Assembly: GCF_027596085.1 (NCBI RefSeq)
Contig: NC_072458.1
Span: 1,236,501 to 1,300,500, forward strand
Length of the DNA: 64,000 nt
Reading direction: 5' to 3'
Source: Anoplopoma fimbria
Taxonomy: Eukaryota; Chordata; Actinopteri; Perciformes; Anoplopomatidae
Shown here: positions 22,201 to 40,204 of the stretch, one piece after another
Layout: each line of letters begins with the position of its first letter
Numbering within the stretch: the first letter of the stretch is position 1
Made by a program: the position numbers and the translations under genes
The notes under the pieces: generated by a model
Told to the model about the DNA's origin: nothing
Database searches by the model: none
Seen by the model: only the letters and a program-made list of their open reading frames with translations

Positions 22201-24233
22201 TGCTTTAAGCAATTGACACCTATTGCTAGACATTTGTAGGAAAATGCATAGAGAACCAGAAATAACATTTCAAAGATATCATATAAGCAACATTAACTTA
22301 AAGCACATACCCCAGCTTCTCCTGTTTGTGAAATTATAATGTTAGCTAACATTAACTTAGAAGCCAAAAAACAGGAAGACTGGGAGTTGGAAACAAGATC
22401 ACTTAGATGATATCTGATACCTTCAGCTGCTGTTGAATCTTATGATAAGAATAAGGAAATGTAATTTGTTGTATCACAGTAATGTAGGTAGTATCACTAA
22501 ATCAGAGCTAGAATATAATTGGTTATTAAAAATGCAAATTACTTATCGAGTTCTTTGAACTTGACTTCAAGCAAAATACTGATTTAGATATCTGTCAGTC
22601 AAGCCTTGCTGAATAAAGATGTGTTCTTTTTTTTGGATTCTTACTTTTCCATCTAGCCTGTGAGATGATATCATTTCACTAAAATTATAATTTGTTTAAT
22701 GTTATTGAAAAAAAAGGCATAGAGTATATATGGCTCAGACAACTCTCATACAGTACAGTCAACCTTCTTCTATATATGGGGAAGAAATTCAGTAGACAAA
22801 CACTTGCAGGCGAATATGCAAACACACCTTTTCTCTCTCGTGTGCGGAAGCTTATGCACACATACTCAGACCCATAGCTGACAGTTTAATTACAAGATTG
22901 GCTAAGAAACATACAGAACTGGAAATACAGGGGTCTATTAGTGTATCCTTTGTAATGGATATCAGGAATAGAAAGGGGAATTAGGCCTAGGCCTTGCTAC
23001 TGACAGAGCATTAGAATAATCCCTGCTACTTAGGACAACAGTCAGATGCTAAACACACCAAATCCACTTCCCCCGCTCACAGAGCAAAAGCAAACTAATG
23101 AACGAGGCGCCTCTGCATATTCACCATTATAATTGAAGTCAGACGGAGACCATTTATTTTTATGAAGCACCGTAAAGCACTGCAGCACCATCCGCATGCT
23201 CTGCCAAACAAACACCAACGGGCAGACGACACCAGAACGGACACGAATGCTCACACAAGTAGCACTTGCTCCCTTTTTATTACAACTTCAATCCTTCCCT
23301 TTGGATGCTGACAAGGCTGGGAACATTCATTTTCTGAACTCATAACATAACGCCGGAGCGAGAGGAAATAAAGCAACAACATATAGAGGCTGAGACGAGA
23401 GTAGAAGCAGCTGAGAGACAAAGACGTTATGAGGAAAAGATAAACCCCCTTTCGGCGGCGATGGTCTGTCACCATACCGTAGAGTAAGTGTCATGCTTAT
23501 TTTCTCATAACCTCGCTGCAATTTCATTGCTCCTATTTCATTATAATTTGCAGACCTTTCAATATCTATCGTTGATGAGTCCAATCTATTTGCTGAGATT
23601 GAGAGGTTATTGAGGAAACCCCACAATGATGTTCCATTCATAGGATAGGAATATGTCCCAGAGTGCCTAGAGAATGAAGCAAAGGTTACACAGGCAGAGA
23701 TTGAATGTCAAACGCAGGTGGCTAAATGGCAATATTGATACACTGGTTTACGGTTATATCGATATCACAATCTGTAATTGGTGTAACCTGATGGACTACA
23801 CGTCAGTTAGCTGGGCTACAGTACAGTGAAGAGCGGATAATGATCTGTGATGGATAACGTGTCTATGGTCATGGAGAAGAGGAAATACAAAGGAAACAGC
23901 AGTGAAACAGAAACCCTTATTGCTTCATTCAGTCATTTCTGATCAACATCAGATTGATTTTTAGCAACAAATGTGAGTAGTGTTCTGGTTCCAGTCTCAC
24001 AAACGCAACCTTTTTTTTAGGCTATATCATCTTAAATTGAATAACTTTTGGACTACCTTGGGCTCTGAGAACCTTTTTTTTTTACTATTTTGTAGACCAA
24101 ACAATATATAGGCCGCCTATATATTCACATACACAAGTAAGAAATAAATACTGTCTAACACGAAAACAAACATACCACTCACATTTGTTTCCCACAATAG
24201 ATCACATATACGTACTTTACTGTATGTGCCTGC

Positions 24234-24236
<3 letters not shown>
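19247..24236. other. Intergenic, no gene seen
   Basis: 5 kb without a supportable gene. A stretch at about 22060-22210, with repeated words of the type TTATTTTAACCCA and CCTTAACCTAACTAAGTAG, resembles a low-complexity dispersed teleost repeat (tentative). The remainder is unique-looking AT-rich DNA. Confidence 0.45.

Positions 24237-24303
<67 letters not shown>
24237..24303. repeat. (AC)n microsatellite
   Basis: A perfect AC array of about 67 bp. Confidence 0.97.
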
Positions 24304-28953
<4,650 letters not shown>

Positions 28954-29036
28954 ACCAGGATGGCCGAGTGGTTAAGGCGTTGGACTTAAGATCCAATGGG
29001 CATGAGCCCTCGTGGGTTCGAACCCCACTCCTGGTA
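28954..29036 (+). tRNA. tRNA-Leu (anticodon UAA)
   Basis: A complete 83-nt cloverleaf. Acceptor stem ACCAGGA (28954-28960) pairs fully with TCCTGGT (29029-29035), followed by discriminator A. The A-box region is TGGCCGAGTGG. The anticodon stem TTGGA/TCCAA encloses loop CTTAAGA, with anticodon TAA at 28987-28989. The long type-II variable arm (GGGC-ATGA-GCCC) marks it as Leu. The T-arm and B box is GGGTTCGAACCCC. It reads UUA codons. All stems are intact and CCA is not encoded, as expected for a nuclear gene. Unusually there is no TTTT terminator close by: the first T4 is at 29330-29333, beyond the SINE body that follows. It may be a functional single-copy gene or a recently retroposed tRNA copy. 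Confidence 0.95.
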
Positions 29037-29084
29037 TATGTTAAGTATTATTGGATTTGACAGTTACTTTGGACGAAAGTTACT

Positions 29085-29252
29085 TTGGCAGTCGATGTGT
29101 CCTTGGGATGATGAATGTTAGTTAGAGTCTGATGGTGGCACCTTGATGGTAGCCTGTCATCAGTGTGTGAATGGGTGAATGATATGTAATATACTACTGA
29201 CTGTAAGTTGGATAAAAGCGTCTGCTAAATGACTGTAATGTAATGTAATGTA
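29085..29252 (+). mobile_element. Headless, internally deleted SINE body behind tRNA-Leu
   Basis: Same family as 18954-19246. The tRNA-like head is absent: similarity starts at GGCAGTCGATGTG (29087). About 60 bp of the body, from after CCTTGGG to ATGATGAATG, is deleted. The tail is well preserved: TTGGATAAAAGCGTCTGCTA, then three TGTAA units. It lies 50 bp downstream of an intact tRNA-Leu gene. Just before it an 11-mer, AGTTACTTTGG, occurs twice (29062-29072 and 29078-29088). It may be a 5'-truncated insertion, or the body of a composite whose new head is the tRNA. Confidence 0.88.
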
Positions 29253-30464
29253 CGCTGTTTCACATGTCAGCATCCCACTGCACTGTTTCAACCTAAAGAA
29301 TGTGGAGAAATGCACACTGCCGCACTTTATTTTAGAACACGTTTATTTCAAAAGGTACCAAGTCATTTTTTTTTTTGTGGCTGGTTATTGCCAAGTTAGA
29401 TGCCTTACCATGCTCTTCTTTTCTTTAACGCTTCCATGTTGCTTCGACAGAACTGACTTATGAGCCAAACGCCACATGAGCCCCTCCTCAGTCAGAGCAG
29501 CTTAATCATGCACTCAGTGGGAATTGCTCAGCATTGGGGCTGATTTAGTAGCCCGTAGCTGTGGGTGTTAGAGTTCAGCGTCACATCATTACTTTTTTAC
29601 ACCTTACATTGATTTGTTTAGTGGGGGAAACAGGCCTTGTTGTGCTCCGCAAGGGGATAAAATAAGCACAATGAGAGAGTGCAGTCAATGGCACTTCCCA
29701 TGGACACTGCACTCTGAGGTAGGAAGGAGGGGAATAATCCTGAATACCTGCTCTTACAGGACCAATATATTCTCCCATGTTCCATGTACAATACCTAAAC
29801 TTGTAAGGGTTCTTGAAGTTTTCTGTGTGGGTGTCACATGGGAGCTGATTTTTACACTGCATATTTTTCTTCGCCCTGGGCCGAGTATTATTTCCAGAAA
29901 TCGTTTCATCTTAGCTATAGTGGCCAAAGCAGCAGCCCACTACCCTGGATAATGTACTCAATGACCGTACAGTAAAATTGCTGATTTACATTGAGTGAGC
30001 CAGCCAACGTACAACATGCCTATAAGCTGCATAAATGGTATAAATCAGCATGTTTCCAATGTCAATGTATTCCTTGAAGTAAGAGCTGCAATGGAATACA
30101 GAAAATAAGTCAACCTGGATGTTGTGAAGAAAATAATGTAAATTTGAAAATATGTTCTTGCTTTCATCTGAATACAGAATGTGTTTCTTTGATCTACTCA
30201 ACAGCATGTGAATGCACCATCAATCTTCGCTTTGACTACATTACCAAGCAACAGCAGCGTATGTTTAATAAAGAAATGAACTTTACAGATACCGAGTACC
30301 ACACAAGCATTGACTATTCTAGCTGGAACTGTCATGTCACATTGGAATACACTAGACATCAAAAACATTGGAGACCTATCTGTGAATGATGAAAACCACA
30401 ACGGGAACCAGAGGCTGGAAATGTTAAATTACAGGTGTGTCAATTACATAGATAACTGATGCCC
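29253..30464. other. Intergenic, no gene seen
   Basis: No supportable gene. Short frames on both strands at 29581-30401 have no recognisable domain. Confidence 0.45.
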
Positions 30465-30760
30465 TCAGGGCCCTAATTTTCATGCCGGCGCAACAATCAG
30501 CACTGACAAGGCTCCAACGGGTTTTTTCCTGACCCTGAAATTAGTTTTGCCCATTTGTGGTATTTTTGTGCACGTTGCACAGGTGGGCGGAGAGGCGGCA
30601 ACAGGTGGGATGCTCATTCAAATGAGGCTGTGCAAAAAGCCTGCTGTTGGCATTTTGGTGGAAATTGGATCTTAGGCTGACACCAGGCTGCTACAGAATA
30701 ACCACACACACCTCTACACACATCAGACTGGTCGGTTTTAACTCAGTGTTCTGTTGTTTA
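30465..30760 (+). mobile_element. Possible MITE fragment (GGGCCCTAATTTT start)
   Basis: The start CAGGGCCCTAATTTTCATG followed by GCCGGCGC resembles the terminal sequence of common non-autonomous DNA transposons in teleosts. Later words such as CAGGTGGGCGGAG and CTCATTCAAATGAGG fit that type. The matching inverted end is not found downstream, so at most one end is present. The 3' limit is a guess. Confidence 0.3.
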
Positions 30761-31079
30761 TGCTGGAGATGTCTGGTTACCGGAGCTCATTAAACCTTTC
30801 CGTCACAGCCGCCTTTTCAAAAGGAAAAAATAAACAAAAATCACGTCAGCAGTTAATGTTTCATTTTTCAAGTGCATTACAGTGCTTTATCACATTTCAA
30901 GACGAGATGGGGCATTTTATTGTTTCAATCTAATTAACTGTTAAAAAAAACTAACACCATCTGCGTTTGGAGGGAAATTCATGGTGCTGTGTGTTCACCT
31001 CCTGCCACTCTGCACAATTCCATGAAACAGCAAAAAATGATTTCCCAAAGAAAAGTCTTTAAAGTGTTTTTTTTTGTCC

Positions 31080-31440
31080 GGTAAGCCAGCGCACGGACCA
31101 ATTAGCGTCCTCTGAGGAGCTACTGGTAGCTATGGCTGTGGTTTAGGTGTGTGGAGACACGGAGAGGCGATTTTTCAAAACAACAATGGCGGATCCTAAA
31201 GAGGTTAGTGTGGATGCTGCAATAGCATTAGTTATATCAGAACACAAGATTATTCTCGATTGAAAGAAGAGCAAAGTTTGGCCCAGGAAGCTTTCCTTGA
31301 TGGAAAAGAGGTTTCTACTCTTTCCCAGACTCGCTGCGGCAAGAGATTGAAATCACCTGCAAAGTATTTTTTTAAAGGGCCTGCCCTTTTCCAAAGAGTA
31401 CCTGATAAGGGCTTCTCAGATTGTTCTATGTAACGAACCA
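31080..31440 (+). pseudogene. Dispersed-element fragment carrying a broken RecQ-like helicase N-terminus (copy 2)
   Basis: Inverse-orientation partner of 5178-5548. The leader contains GGACCAATTAGCG, and ATGGCGGAT near 31186 could be the original start. 31201-31245 encodes EVSVDAAIALVISEH. In another frame from 31260 it encodes LKEEQ, AFLDGKEV, then TRCGKR where copy 1 has TGFGKS. Consecutive blocks lie in different frames, so there is at least one frameshift, and the Walker A serine is Arg. LKEEQ-(x)n-FLDGK followed by a P-loop is the layout of helicase motifs 0 and I; a RecQ-like source is inference. Similarity to copy 1 ends near TAACGAACCA (31440). Non-functional. Confidence 0.58.
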
Positions 31441-34400
31441 TCTGGTGGGTCAAGTTACCCTTTTGCACGTTCCGCTGCTGCACATACAACCTATAGGTGC
31501 GCTTGTAGACTCCCAAACATCCTGTGTGTCATAGGCCTAGAGCTTTGCACCAGTCATTGCGCTTTGATGATTAAAATGGGTCTCTTAGTGTTTATATCAC
31601 GTCCACTTCGGATTCACCCTCTTTCCTCTTTCCTGTGTGAGTGGATGAAAGGTGTGTCCAATCGGCTCGCGGCATAATTATGGCAGAGCGCCGTGACAAA
31701 TGGATTGTGGGTTTTATGGATTGGAGAATGCGGGAATGGCGGAGGATGTGTGTGAGTAAAAGGAATAAACAGTACTGCAGGTTTAGTTCCCTAGACAACG
31801 GCAATCAATAAAGCATTTAAACGTTCACAGGAAGGGGAACAAGATGTCACAGCCATCTGGAACTGGTTATGGTATTAATCCATTTGGGAAAGCCCGCTCC
31901 CCACATACATCAACTAGAAACACAACAGATTCAATAGAACAACACGAGTGTCTCAAGCCCCCACTGCAGAGATAATGGCACAAATGATATTGTTGGTGTT
32001 GTGTTCCTTTAGAGAGTTCATTTTCGTTGTCAATTGACATTGTAGCCACTAGAGGACAAATAGGACTTGTCGCCTGAAGACGCTACAAATTAACTTATTT
32101 CACTGTGCAATGTTTGCTTATGATCATATTTGTAAACGTAACTTAACTCTGTTATTATTAACTGATCATGTTTAAATGTATGTTTACATGTATTCGAAAT
32201 GCATTCTAGATACGGAGATGCTGTATACCTATGCTGCATATCAATAATTCCAAGCATTTTCCTTCTGTGTTCAATCGATGGAGATCCCTGTAAACCCTGA
32301 TCCATGATCATATAATATGTATTAAGGTTGTGTATGGATATCTCTCCAGAACTGTCAGGTAGGTGCAAAGTAACAAAGAACATGATTCATTTTATTTCAG
32401 GTCCATAAAAATAACTTTCCATTCCCCATTTTTTCTATCTTCAGTTTTAAAGTCATTTTTCCCTTAAAAAAATGTAGTGAGCAAATTAGTGACTGTAATG
32501 TAACAAGTTATGAGAGACTGATACACAGTTACAGGGGAAAGAATCATGGCTGGCTAGCTGCTAACTTTGTCCAAAAAGCAACCTTTTTGCCAAACAAAGC
32601 AACGATGTTAGATGATGCTCTGTGGCAGTAGACATGGATAATGTATTGTGTTGCAGAAAAAAGTAGGATTGCGCTGGAATATTCATGCACTGTCACACTC
32701 ACATTTCCGCTGAAAAAAATCCAAAAAGGATTACCTTGCCTACAGCGTTGGTTTGCCCTTAATATATTGGGAGCCGCAAGAGGATCGCAGTGATGTAAAA
32801 TGATTTGTTTTTGTAGAGGGTCATTGTTGAAACAATGCACACATGAAACCTGCATGTGCCGCCGTCTCCAGAGAAATGGTGGATAATCACTGTCAGTGAA
32901 CATTGGATTTAAATTCACTGCGTTGCCAGGAAGAATCAAGAATTATTGCTAATGTTGCTCCATGTTTGTTGTTGGTGTAAACAGGCAATTGTTTGCTAAA
33001 TCAATATAACACAGTGTCGACTTTGGCACGTGATAATAAATAATGTCAATATTGAGTTGACAGCTTATTCTGCTGACCCCAACATAATGAAAAAAACAAT
33101 TGTAAACTATTGTGTGTTTGTTTGTATTCTACAGTACAGCCAACAAGCTAAAGCAACAGGTTCCATTGACTTTTAGTAACAGCGGTGAAAAAAGTTTTTG
33201 CAGAGGGCTGCTTAGAGCGATACAACGCATCTTTAAACTCAAAGAACCAAAAGCCTGTTAACACCAGTGTCTGCAGGAGAAGAGACTGTGACGGGGACAA
33301 GAGAGATTGACTGGGAGCAGAATGGCAAGGACCTCGAGGATAATAGCTTTTACCGCTACTCTTGGATAAAGCATTTCGTATGATGTAAGAACAAGTTGGT
33401 CTTCTTTCTCCAAACTACCTTTGCCTTTCTCACTCCCCTCTCTCTGCTGCCTGCGATTAATAGTGGTCGGTGTACGCTGCTGGCTTGTGCTGGTCGGTAA
33501 ACAAGCCAGCAGCCACTCCTGCCTGGCTCCGGAGCACTCCATTAGGGAGCCAAGTACCCTCTGTTTTTCTTATACACTGGATGCACAAATATAATAAAGC
33601 GCCATGCAGCAGTTTAGGATGCAGCAGCAGTCTGTGGCGAAATGGAGGAGATTGAAGATGTATGTGTCCAGGTATTGGGACGGACAGAGATCCCTCCTCA
33701 CCAAATTACTCCCATCCTATACACCCATGCGGAACACTTTGTCTAAATATACACAGCTATACACGGGCCCATGGGCACACACTTCCAATACAAATGCACT
33801 CAGACGTGCACACTAAACCATTAAATGTCACATCCTGTAGCAGATTATATCAGTGAGCAATTTCGTGCTCTCTGGCATCATCGGGAAGAACAAAAAATTG
33901 CATGGCGGAAAATAAAAGCCTTATTGAACGATATGAGAATGGGGAAATCACGGGGACAGGCGCAAACCTCCATAAAAAGGTTTAGGAGGAGAACAGACTG
34001 GAGATAAGTAAGTAAGCACCGACGTGTAATTTAGCTCCCAAAGCGGATACTGCTTACTACAGTTCTGGTGCAGAAAACAAATCATTATTCCATTTACACC
34101 TTATTTTGAATTGTGCATACTCAAATTACATTGCAAAAGTAGCTTTCGAAGTGTACTACATTAAATAATGTATTTATTTTTATTTGAGAAAAAAAAGTTT
34201 GGACTTCACACCTTAAATTTTAGTTTAGTGTTGAGCATTGTACTTCCGCATGCTGGAAAGAAAAACACCAAATTTGCTGCGATGGCTTGCAGAAGGCTTT
34301 ATGAGTAAAACCTTAGCGCCTGTTTACATGCTTCACACGCCAAAGTTCCACATCTGTTCGGTGCTGTTCGCCGTAATCCACACCTTAGCATCTGCCACCA

Positions 34401-35426
34401 CACATGTTACTATGTGGCAAGGGTTTTCTCATGTTTTTCCTCATCCTCGGCTCTACATCTCACACCTTTCTCTTTTTTTGTCACACCTGAGCTTATAGAA
34501 ACCGGAACTATGAAGATTTTTCCACACTTTATTCCATCTCTGTTGACTTAGTTCCTTTAATACACAGTATAGCTCATATTTTAGGCTTAGATATTGTTAA
34601 GGGGAGATAGATAGATATAGGTATTATACAGGTGAATAGAGTAAATGTTTTCACTCAGACACCTCTGTTTTTTAACTTAGGTTTTCCTGAAATTGTGAAT
34701 GAATTAATGAAATATTTACAAACCCTGTGTGGCTCGGAGTATGATGGACACACAAAAAAAACGTCAATACAATTTGCCACATGCTAAAGATGAATAGGGT
34801 TAAAAAATATTAATACTTATCTGTCGGAAATTATTTGTTTAAAGCTTTGTTTTGGTAAATTTAGAAGAAATCGATGGATGCCAATAGTGTTTTTTTTTTG
34901 GATGTTTTCTATCCATAAGCCTGTAAGAAGACATTTATAGAAGCAAAATAGCCCAAAATATCAAAATTGACCGGTGCATGAAAAACATTATTTTTTCCTG
35001 TAGTGTCTCCCCTGAAATGAGGCTCAATTTCTCTCTGATGGCAGACATTAATGTGATCTATAACTCCATTGTCAGATTTGGGGTTTCAACTGCCTTCAGA
35101 GGTTGGGAAAATGATGACAGCAATGACAAAAAAGCCCTACCTTTTTCTAGCGTGGGGGAAAAAAGGGGAAAAAAAGTCAGATGGTGTTGCCTAGAGCCAC
35201 TGAGCAAAAAATCATTAAGAGAATTCATTTCCCCATGAGGGAAAACAGCTTCAAGCTGTGAGTAACACAACAACAGTCTCACAGAGTCCCAGCTTTAATC
35301 CACTACCACATTTGACATACTGTTTGTCTCAGTGCCTATTTGATCCAACATCACACAGAGAAAGGTGATAGATATCCCATGCAAGGGTAAACACTGCACC
35401 ATCTCTCTGCTGGGCATTCAGCTCAG
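31441..35426. other. Intergenic, no gene seen
   Basis: 4 kb without a supportable gene. An open frame at 33825-34007 (rich in Arg/Lys) and others at 32544-32939 have no recognised homologue. No RNA gene or TIR element was found. Confidence 0.45.
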
Positions 35427-35604
35427 CGCCACGAAGGGGTTCCAGTCACGCGTGGAGCGGAAAGAGACAAACGACATCACAACGATGTGTTGCGTTTGTG
35501 ATCGATGGTTACAGTTGTAAAAACCAATGGATTCCCCCCGCGCGGCGAATCAGACACCGGCACTTCTTTCGCCCTCATTTACATCACGTGTTAACTCGGC
35601 TCGG
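35427..35604. promoter_or_regulatory. Short CpG-dense patch
   Basis: Eighteen CpG dinucleotides were counted by eye in 178 bp, in an otherwise CpG-poor AT-rich region; two more follow by 35652. It includes CCCCGCGCGGCGAA (35537-35549 area), an inverted CCAAT context (ACCAATGG, 35523-35530) and an E-box CACGTG (35586-35591). It may be a small unmethylated regulatory element or the promoter of an unseen transcript. No gene start is supported. Confidence 0.4.
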
Positions 35605-35770
35605 ATAACATACTTTCAATATATCCTGTGGTTATCTGAGCACGTTCTCCTCGTTAGTCTATTTGCAGCTGTGGCTTCATGTTTAATGCTGTGATTTGTG
35701 ACTTGTGGGAAAACTGGGTGGTGTTGGAAAATTGGCATGTATATGGATATACACCTGCATACGCCTCCAT

Positions 35771-35879
<109 letters not shown>

Positions 35880-36077
35880 AATGGTATGGGCCTGTTGAAA
35901 AATTGATTTGACAAGGAGCGGGTTAGGCCAAGATGAGGATGGCCGTGTTTGAGCACAGCGGGCACATAGCACTGAGCAAGGACAGCCGTAAATCAATGGC
36001 ATTGAGCCGCATGGCATTATCAAATCTTACTCCACCTGACACCATATATAGACACAGCAGGCCAGCAGTAGCTGGAC

Positions 36078-36119
36078 CACACACACACAAACACACACCT
36101 ACACACACACACACACACA
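36078..36119. repeat. Imperfect CA repeat
   Basis: CA repeats with interruptions (CAAACAC, CCTACAC), 200 bp from the main array. Confidence 0.9.
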
Positions 36120-39100
36120 TCCATAGAATATTGCTTGTGCACAAAAACAGGGCTGTGGTGTTTATAAAGGCTTTACATGAGGGTTTATTTTCCAAGACTG
36201 GGAAGAAGAGATAAGAAAAAAAGACACAAAAATTATTGATAGGATGTTTATCTTTTGTATTCTCTGATAACAACAGTATACCACCACCACCTCTTCTGAG
36301 GAAACAGGCAAGAGCAGCCAGCTATATTTTCTACATGTGTGATATTTTTAGATTCAGGTAGTGTATGGATTCAGAAAATAACTCACTCATGTATCATTCA
36401 TTCAATCAATGACTCACTCGTTAGTCTATCTGAGGAGGATATGAAGATGCATGATAATGTGTACAGGCAGGATCATTTTGTGGTCTCCTCTCTGCTGCAA
36501 ATTTATGACACTGTGCAACCTTGTACCTTATTCAATATACATTTTACCATATTTCTACCCCTTATTTAATGGATGCTTGTATAGTTCTCAAAATGGCACA
36601 CTCCCTCATTTAGATACATATTATCATCAGCACTAGCACTCTGTAGATTACCTGTGGATGATTTATTTTTCAACTGTCTTCGGTCATAGCAGTCTTTCCC
36701 ATCTCCAGGTTGTTTCAAGGGTCAAGATTGAGCTTCACACCTGAACCCTGTCCTCACACTGTCATTATGAAAGTCCCTGCGAGAAAATCTTTGAGTTCTG
36801 TGAAATAAAACAAAGTTCCCCTTTACATAGTAAGATGAGTATCTGTTAAATAAACCAAAGATATATGCTTAAAAGAAAGCAGTAGCTGTTTGTCTGTATG
36901 TTTGAAGCTCCTACACCTTCATTTCCTCTCATCTCTTCTTCCCCTACGCAGTTTAAAAGAATCTGGTTTTTGCAGCCTTTCTTCCACGTCTAAAGGTGTG
37001 TTCTGCAGTTGAAATATTTAGCAGCTTATATTTATTCATTACCTTATGAACCGTCTACTTAGCTTTGCAGGAATAGCTTTTATTTTATTTTTCCCCCCTG
37101 GGATGAAACTGTGATGACTTTATCTGCATGAAGCATAATTTCATGCTTGCACCAAGGAAATGGAGGTATGTATTTTTGGGGAGGAATATAAAGAAATAAA
37201 AATTAAGACACCCACTCAACACCCATAGAATGTGCATGCAGTCTCATGCTGCTTGCACATTCACAAACAGTCAAAAAACAGGGATTAAAGGTGTGAAAAA
37301 TAACACAAAGTATGATAAGGTCACTCTCCCCAACTACTGAGTGGGCACACTCCAGGTCCATAAAGACAAAGGGATAGTATGAATGTCTCTCATACACACA
37401 AATACAAGGTCATTTTTATCTCAAAATCAGTATTTTGTAGGGTTTGTTTTAAGTTGTGTGACCTTGTCAAGAGGAGCTGAAGGACCCGAGGTCCTGACTA
37501 ATCTTATTCAGACTTGGCCCCAGTCTTGTTCTAATGGACAATCAGCACTCTATATCTGGCTGACATTTTCCTCTGGCTGATCAGCTGCTTTGTCTATGTG
37601 CTGGAGTGATGTTTAGGCCTGTGATTACGCCGTGACCTTTAGCTTGACACGGAGATAAACAACACAAATAGCAACTAAATAACAGCCCATCCACAGAATA
37701 GAGACAGAGTGCATCGACTCGTACTGTGAAGACAATGCCCACTGGACGAGAAAACTATCGGCGCAACAATAAGCAACAAAGGGCTTGAATGCTAACAAAA
37801 TGCCAGTGGCTAGCTAGAAATGTAACATTTCAGCATGTCAATAGATTCATTTAGCACCCCTATCTCTGCCAGAGGCGCAGTTGATAACTAGAATGATGAT
37901 GGGATGGGACAGGTAAGCTGTTAGCAAGCTTTGTGTTAGCAAATAACTGTTGTTAGCTGAGGGACTTGCAAACATAGCTGTCTGGTGTTTCCACATTCCA
38001 CTAACACAACACATGCATACTGTCAAACTGCTTAAGCCTAACTTACAGAAATATAGTTGGACTAAAACTGACATTTGGACAACTTCCTGGCCACAGTTTT
38101 CCCATTCTTCCTGCTGATACCTCACATGTTATTGCTTGTAACCTCAGTTTTTCGGTTTTGGCAGCTTATGAAAACTTCTGGGTTCTTTACCCTGGTGGTA
38201 CCGCATCCAACCTGTTTTTTTCTGTTGATTACTAGCAGACAAAAGTAACAAGCAGGCACCTGAACAAAATACAAAGACAGTGGAGAGTTATCAATTGCTT
38301 CCCAGTCCTGTGTAGGCGGGACTTAATTGCTCCCTCTCTATCTCCTGCTCAGGTTTAAGTGTTGAGTTTAACATTAGAAGTTCTAAAATAGAAGTGGAAA
38401 AAGTGAAAATGAATTAACAAACTTTATTTTTGGGACTAGTTGGGGCTGCGTAAAGGTTTATAAAGTTTTTACATGGAATGTTTTTTAGCAGAAGTTGTCA
38501 TTTACACATTCATCTATAACATTTGGGAATTTGGTGATTTTGTATATTTGAAGAATGCATATCCAATATCTTGGTTTTAATTTTTTCTAGCTCTTTAGCT
38601 GCTCAAAGCTCCATTAGGTTCATAAGCTAATCACTATCTTTGTTGAAAAGGTGCGTGAAGTGTGTTTATAAAAGCTTATTTGCTGAAAACAGCTGCCTGC
38701 GGCAATTAAAAAACAAGGTTCATGAAAGCGATGAGAGTAAACCATTTTTAAAGTTGCGGGCTCGATGACCAAAACAGTGGGCTGAAAAATAGAAAAATGG
38801 AAGTGGAGTAAAAATGCTAGATTGTTTCCTTCTGTAATTTTGTTAAGTAGAAGTGTAACATTGCATGAAATTGATTAGACACAGAAAAGAAAAGGACTTT
38901 AAACTTGCATATGAGTACAGGACTTGTGAATGTACTCAATTTCTACTCCTGAGGTGATCAATCCTGCCTCAACTGTTACCTTTGAACCCCCCCAACCCGT
39001 TGTGTTAAGGATTCATAAACTTTTACCTTTCACTTTATACCTAGCTGCTCGTGCAGATGTCTTCCATAACCCCATGGCTTCACCCCGCCTCTCCTCATTT

Positions 39101-39170
39101 ATTACCCATGTTCATCCCCACACCTACCTTGCAAAGGTTGTTGGGTTTAGCAGCTTCCTTTCCTCTTTTA

Positions 39171-39173
<3 letters not shown>
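36120..39173. other. Intergenic, no gene seen
   Basis: No supportable gene. Sequence at about 37790-38230 reads like old repeat DNA but has no termini I can define. The segment near 38790-38950 shares the 'agtagaagtg / aatgtactcaa' flavour of the repeat at 28800-28945 (weak). Confidence 0.4.

Positions 39174-39214
<41 letters not shown>
39174..39214. repeat. (CT)n microsatellite
   Basis: A perfect CT array of about 41 bp. Confidence 0.95.
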
Positions 39215-39217
<3 letters not shown>

Positions 39218-40204
39218 GATTTCTGCAATCTGCGTCTGCTGCCCAAATTAGTGTGATTCTCCCGCTGCTGAATAATCATGTGTGGCTGCCTGTGCACTCA
39301 TTAACACTTTGTACAACAAATAGAGTAAACCACCCACATCAAGGCTTTAATTGCCACAACAACTGCATCTCTCCTGATCTATTATGACGAATAAACTGCA
39401 CCATTGATCTGAGATTTACATTGTCATTTTGTCAAGTTACATGAAGTAAAGAAAGAAAAAGTAAAAAAAAAAACACTGTGTGCAAAAAGGAATCTGTTGA
39501 GGCAAAAGTGTATGTCAATTTCACTTCACTCAACTCTCTGTATGAATCCAAGTTCATATTGTACATTTAATGTAAATTTATTTCCCACTCCTTATTTGCA
39601 CATTTGAGTTCAAGTTGGAACGATGCCCTGTTAGCAATAAGGAGAAGATGGATTATGTAAAATTCAGCTCTGCATCTAGGCTATTTAGAAGTACCAACAC
39701 AGCGAGGAAGTGAATACCAGCTTGATTACTTCCCTCTGTCATTATGTTATCGTCTTTTATTTTTCTCTGTTGTTTTATACACTGCACTAGACAAAAAAAC
39801 TAAAAAACGGTGCATCTCTTTTGAGTCTGCCTTGTCTGCTTCCTCTGTCCAAGCTTATTTTAAAAAGACAAACTAATTCATGTAAAGGTTTGGGGTGGCT
39901 GACCCTTACAGACGTTTATGATTTGTCTGTTAAAGACTAATTTACTGGAACTGGCATTTGGTACTTAGCAGATAGGAAAGTCGGACTCGGATTTCAAGAT
40001 GTTTTCTTACTTGGAGTAATGTATTGCATTATATTTATTATTTAAAAGTTTTAATAATTGACCTTAGAGGGATTTACCTTTACCTGGTCGCTATGTCAGC
40101 TCTTGAATAATATTATAATTTTTTCTAGTACAGATTGTCTGTATGAGAAAAGCTACATACTGTAGGGGATAACAACATAATAATAGGATTAAAAGGGAGG
40201 TCTG
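39215..40204. other. Intergenic, no gene seen
   Basis: AT-rich sequence; nothing identifiable. Confidence 0.45.

Noticed and set aside
33825..34007. Small Arg/Lys-rich open frame that might be an exon
   Set aside because: No family recognised and no convincing splice acceptor; too short to support.
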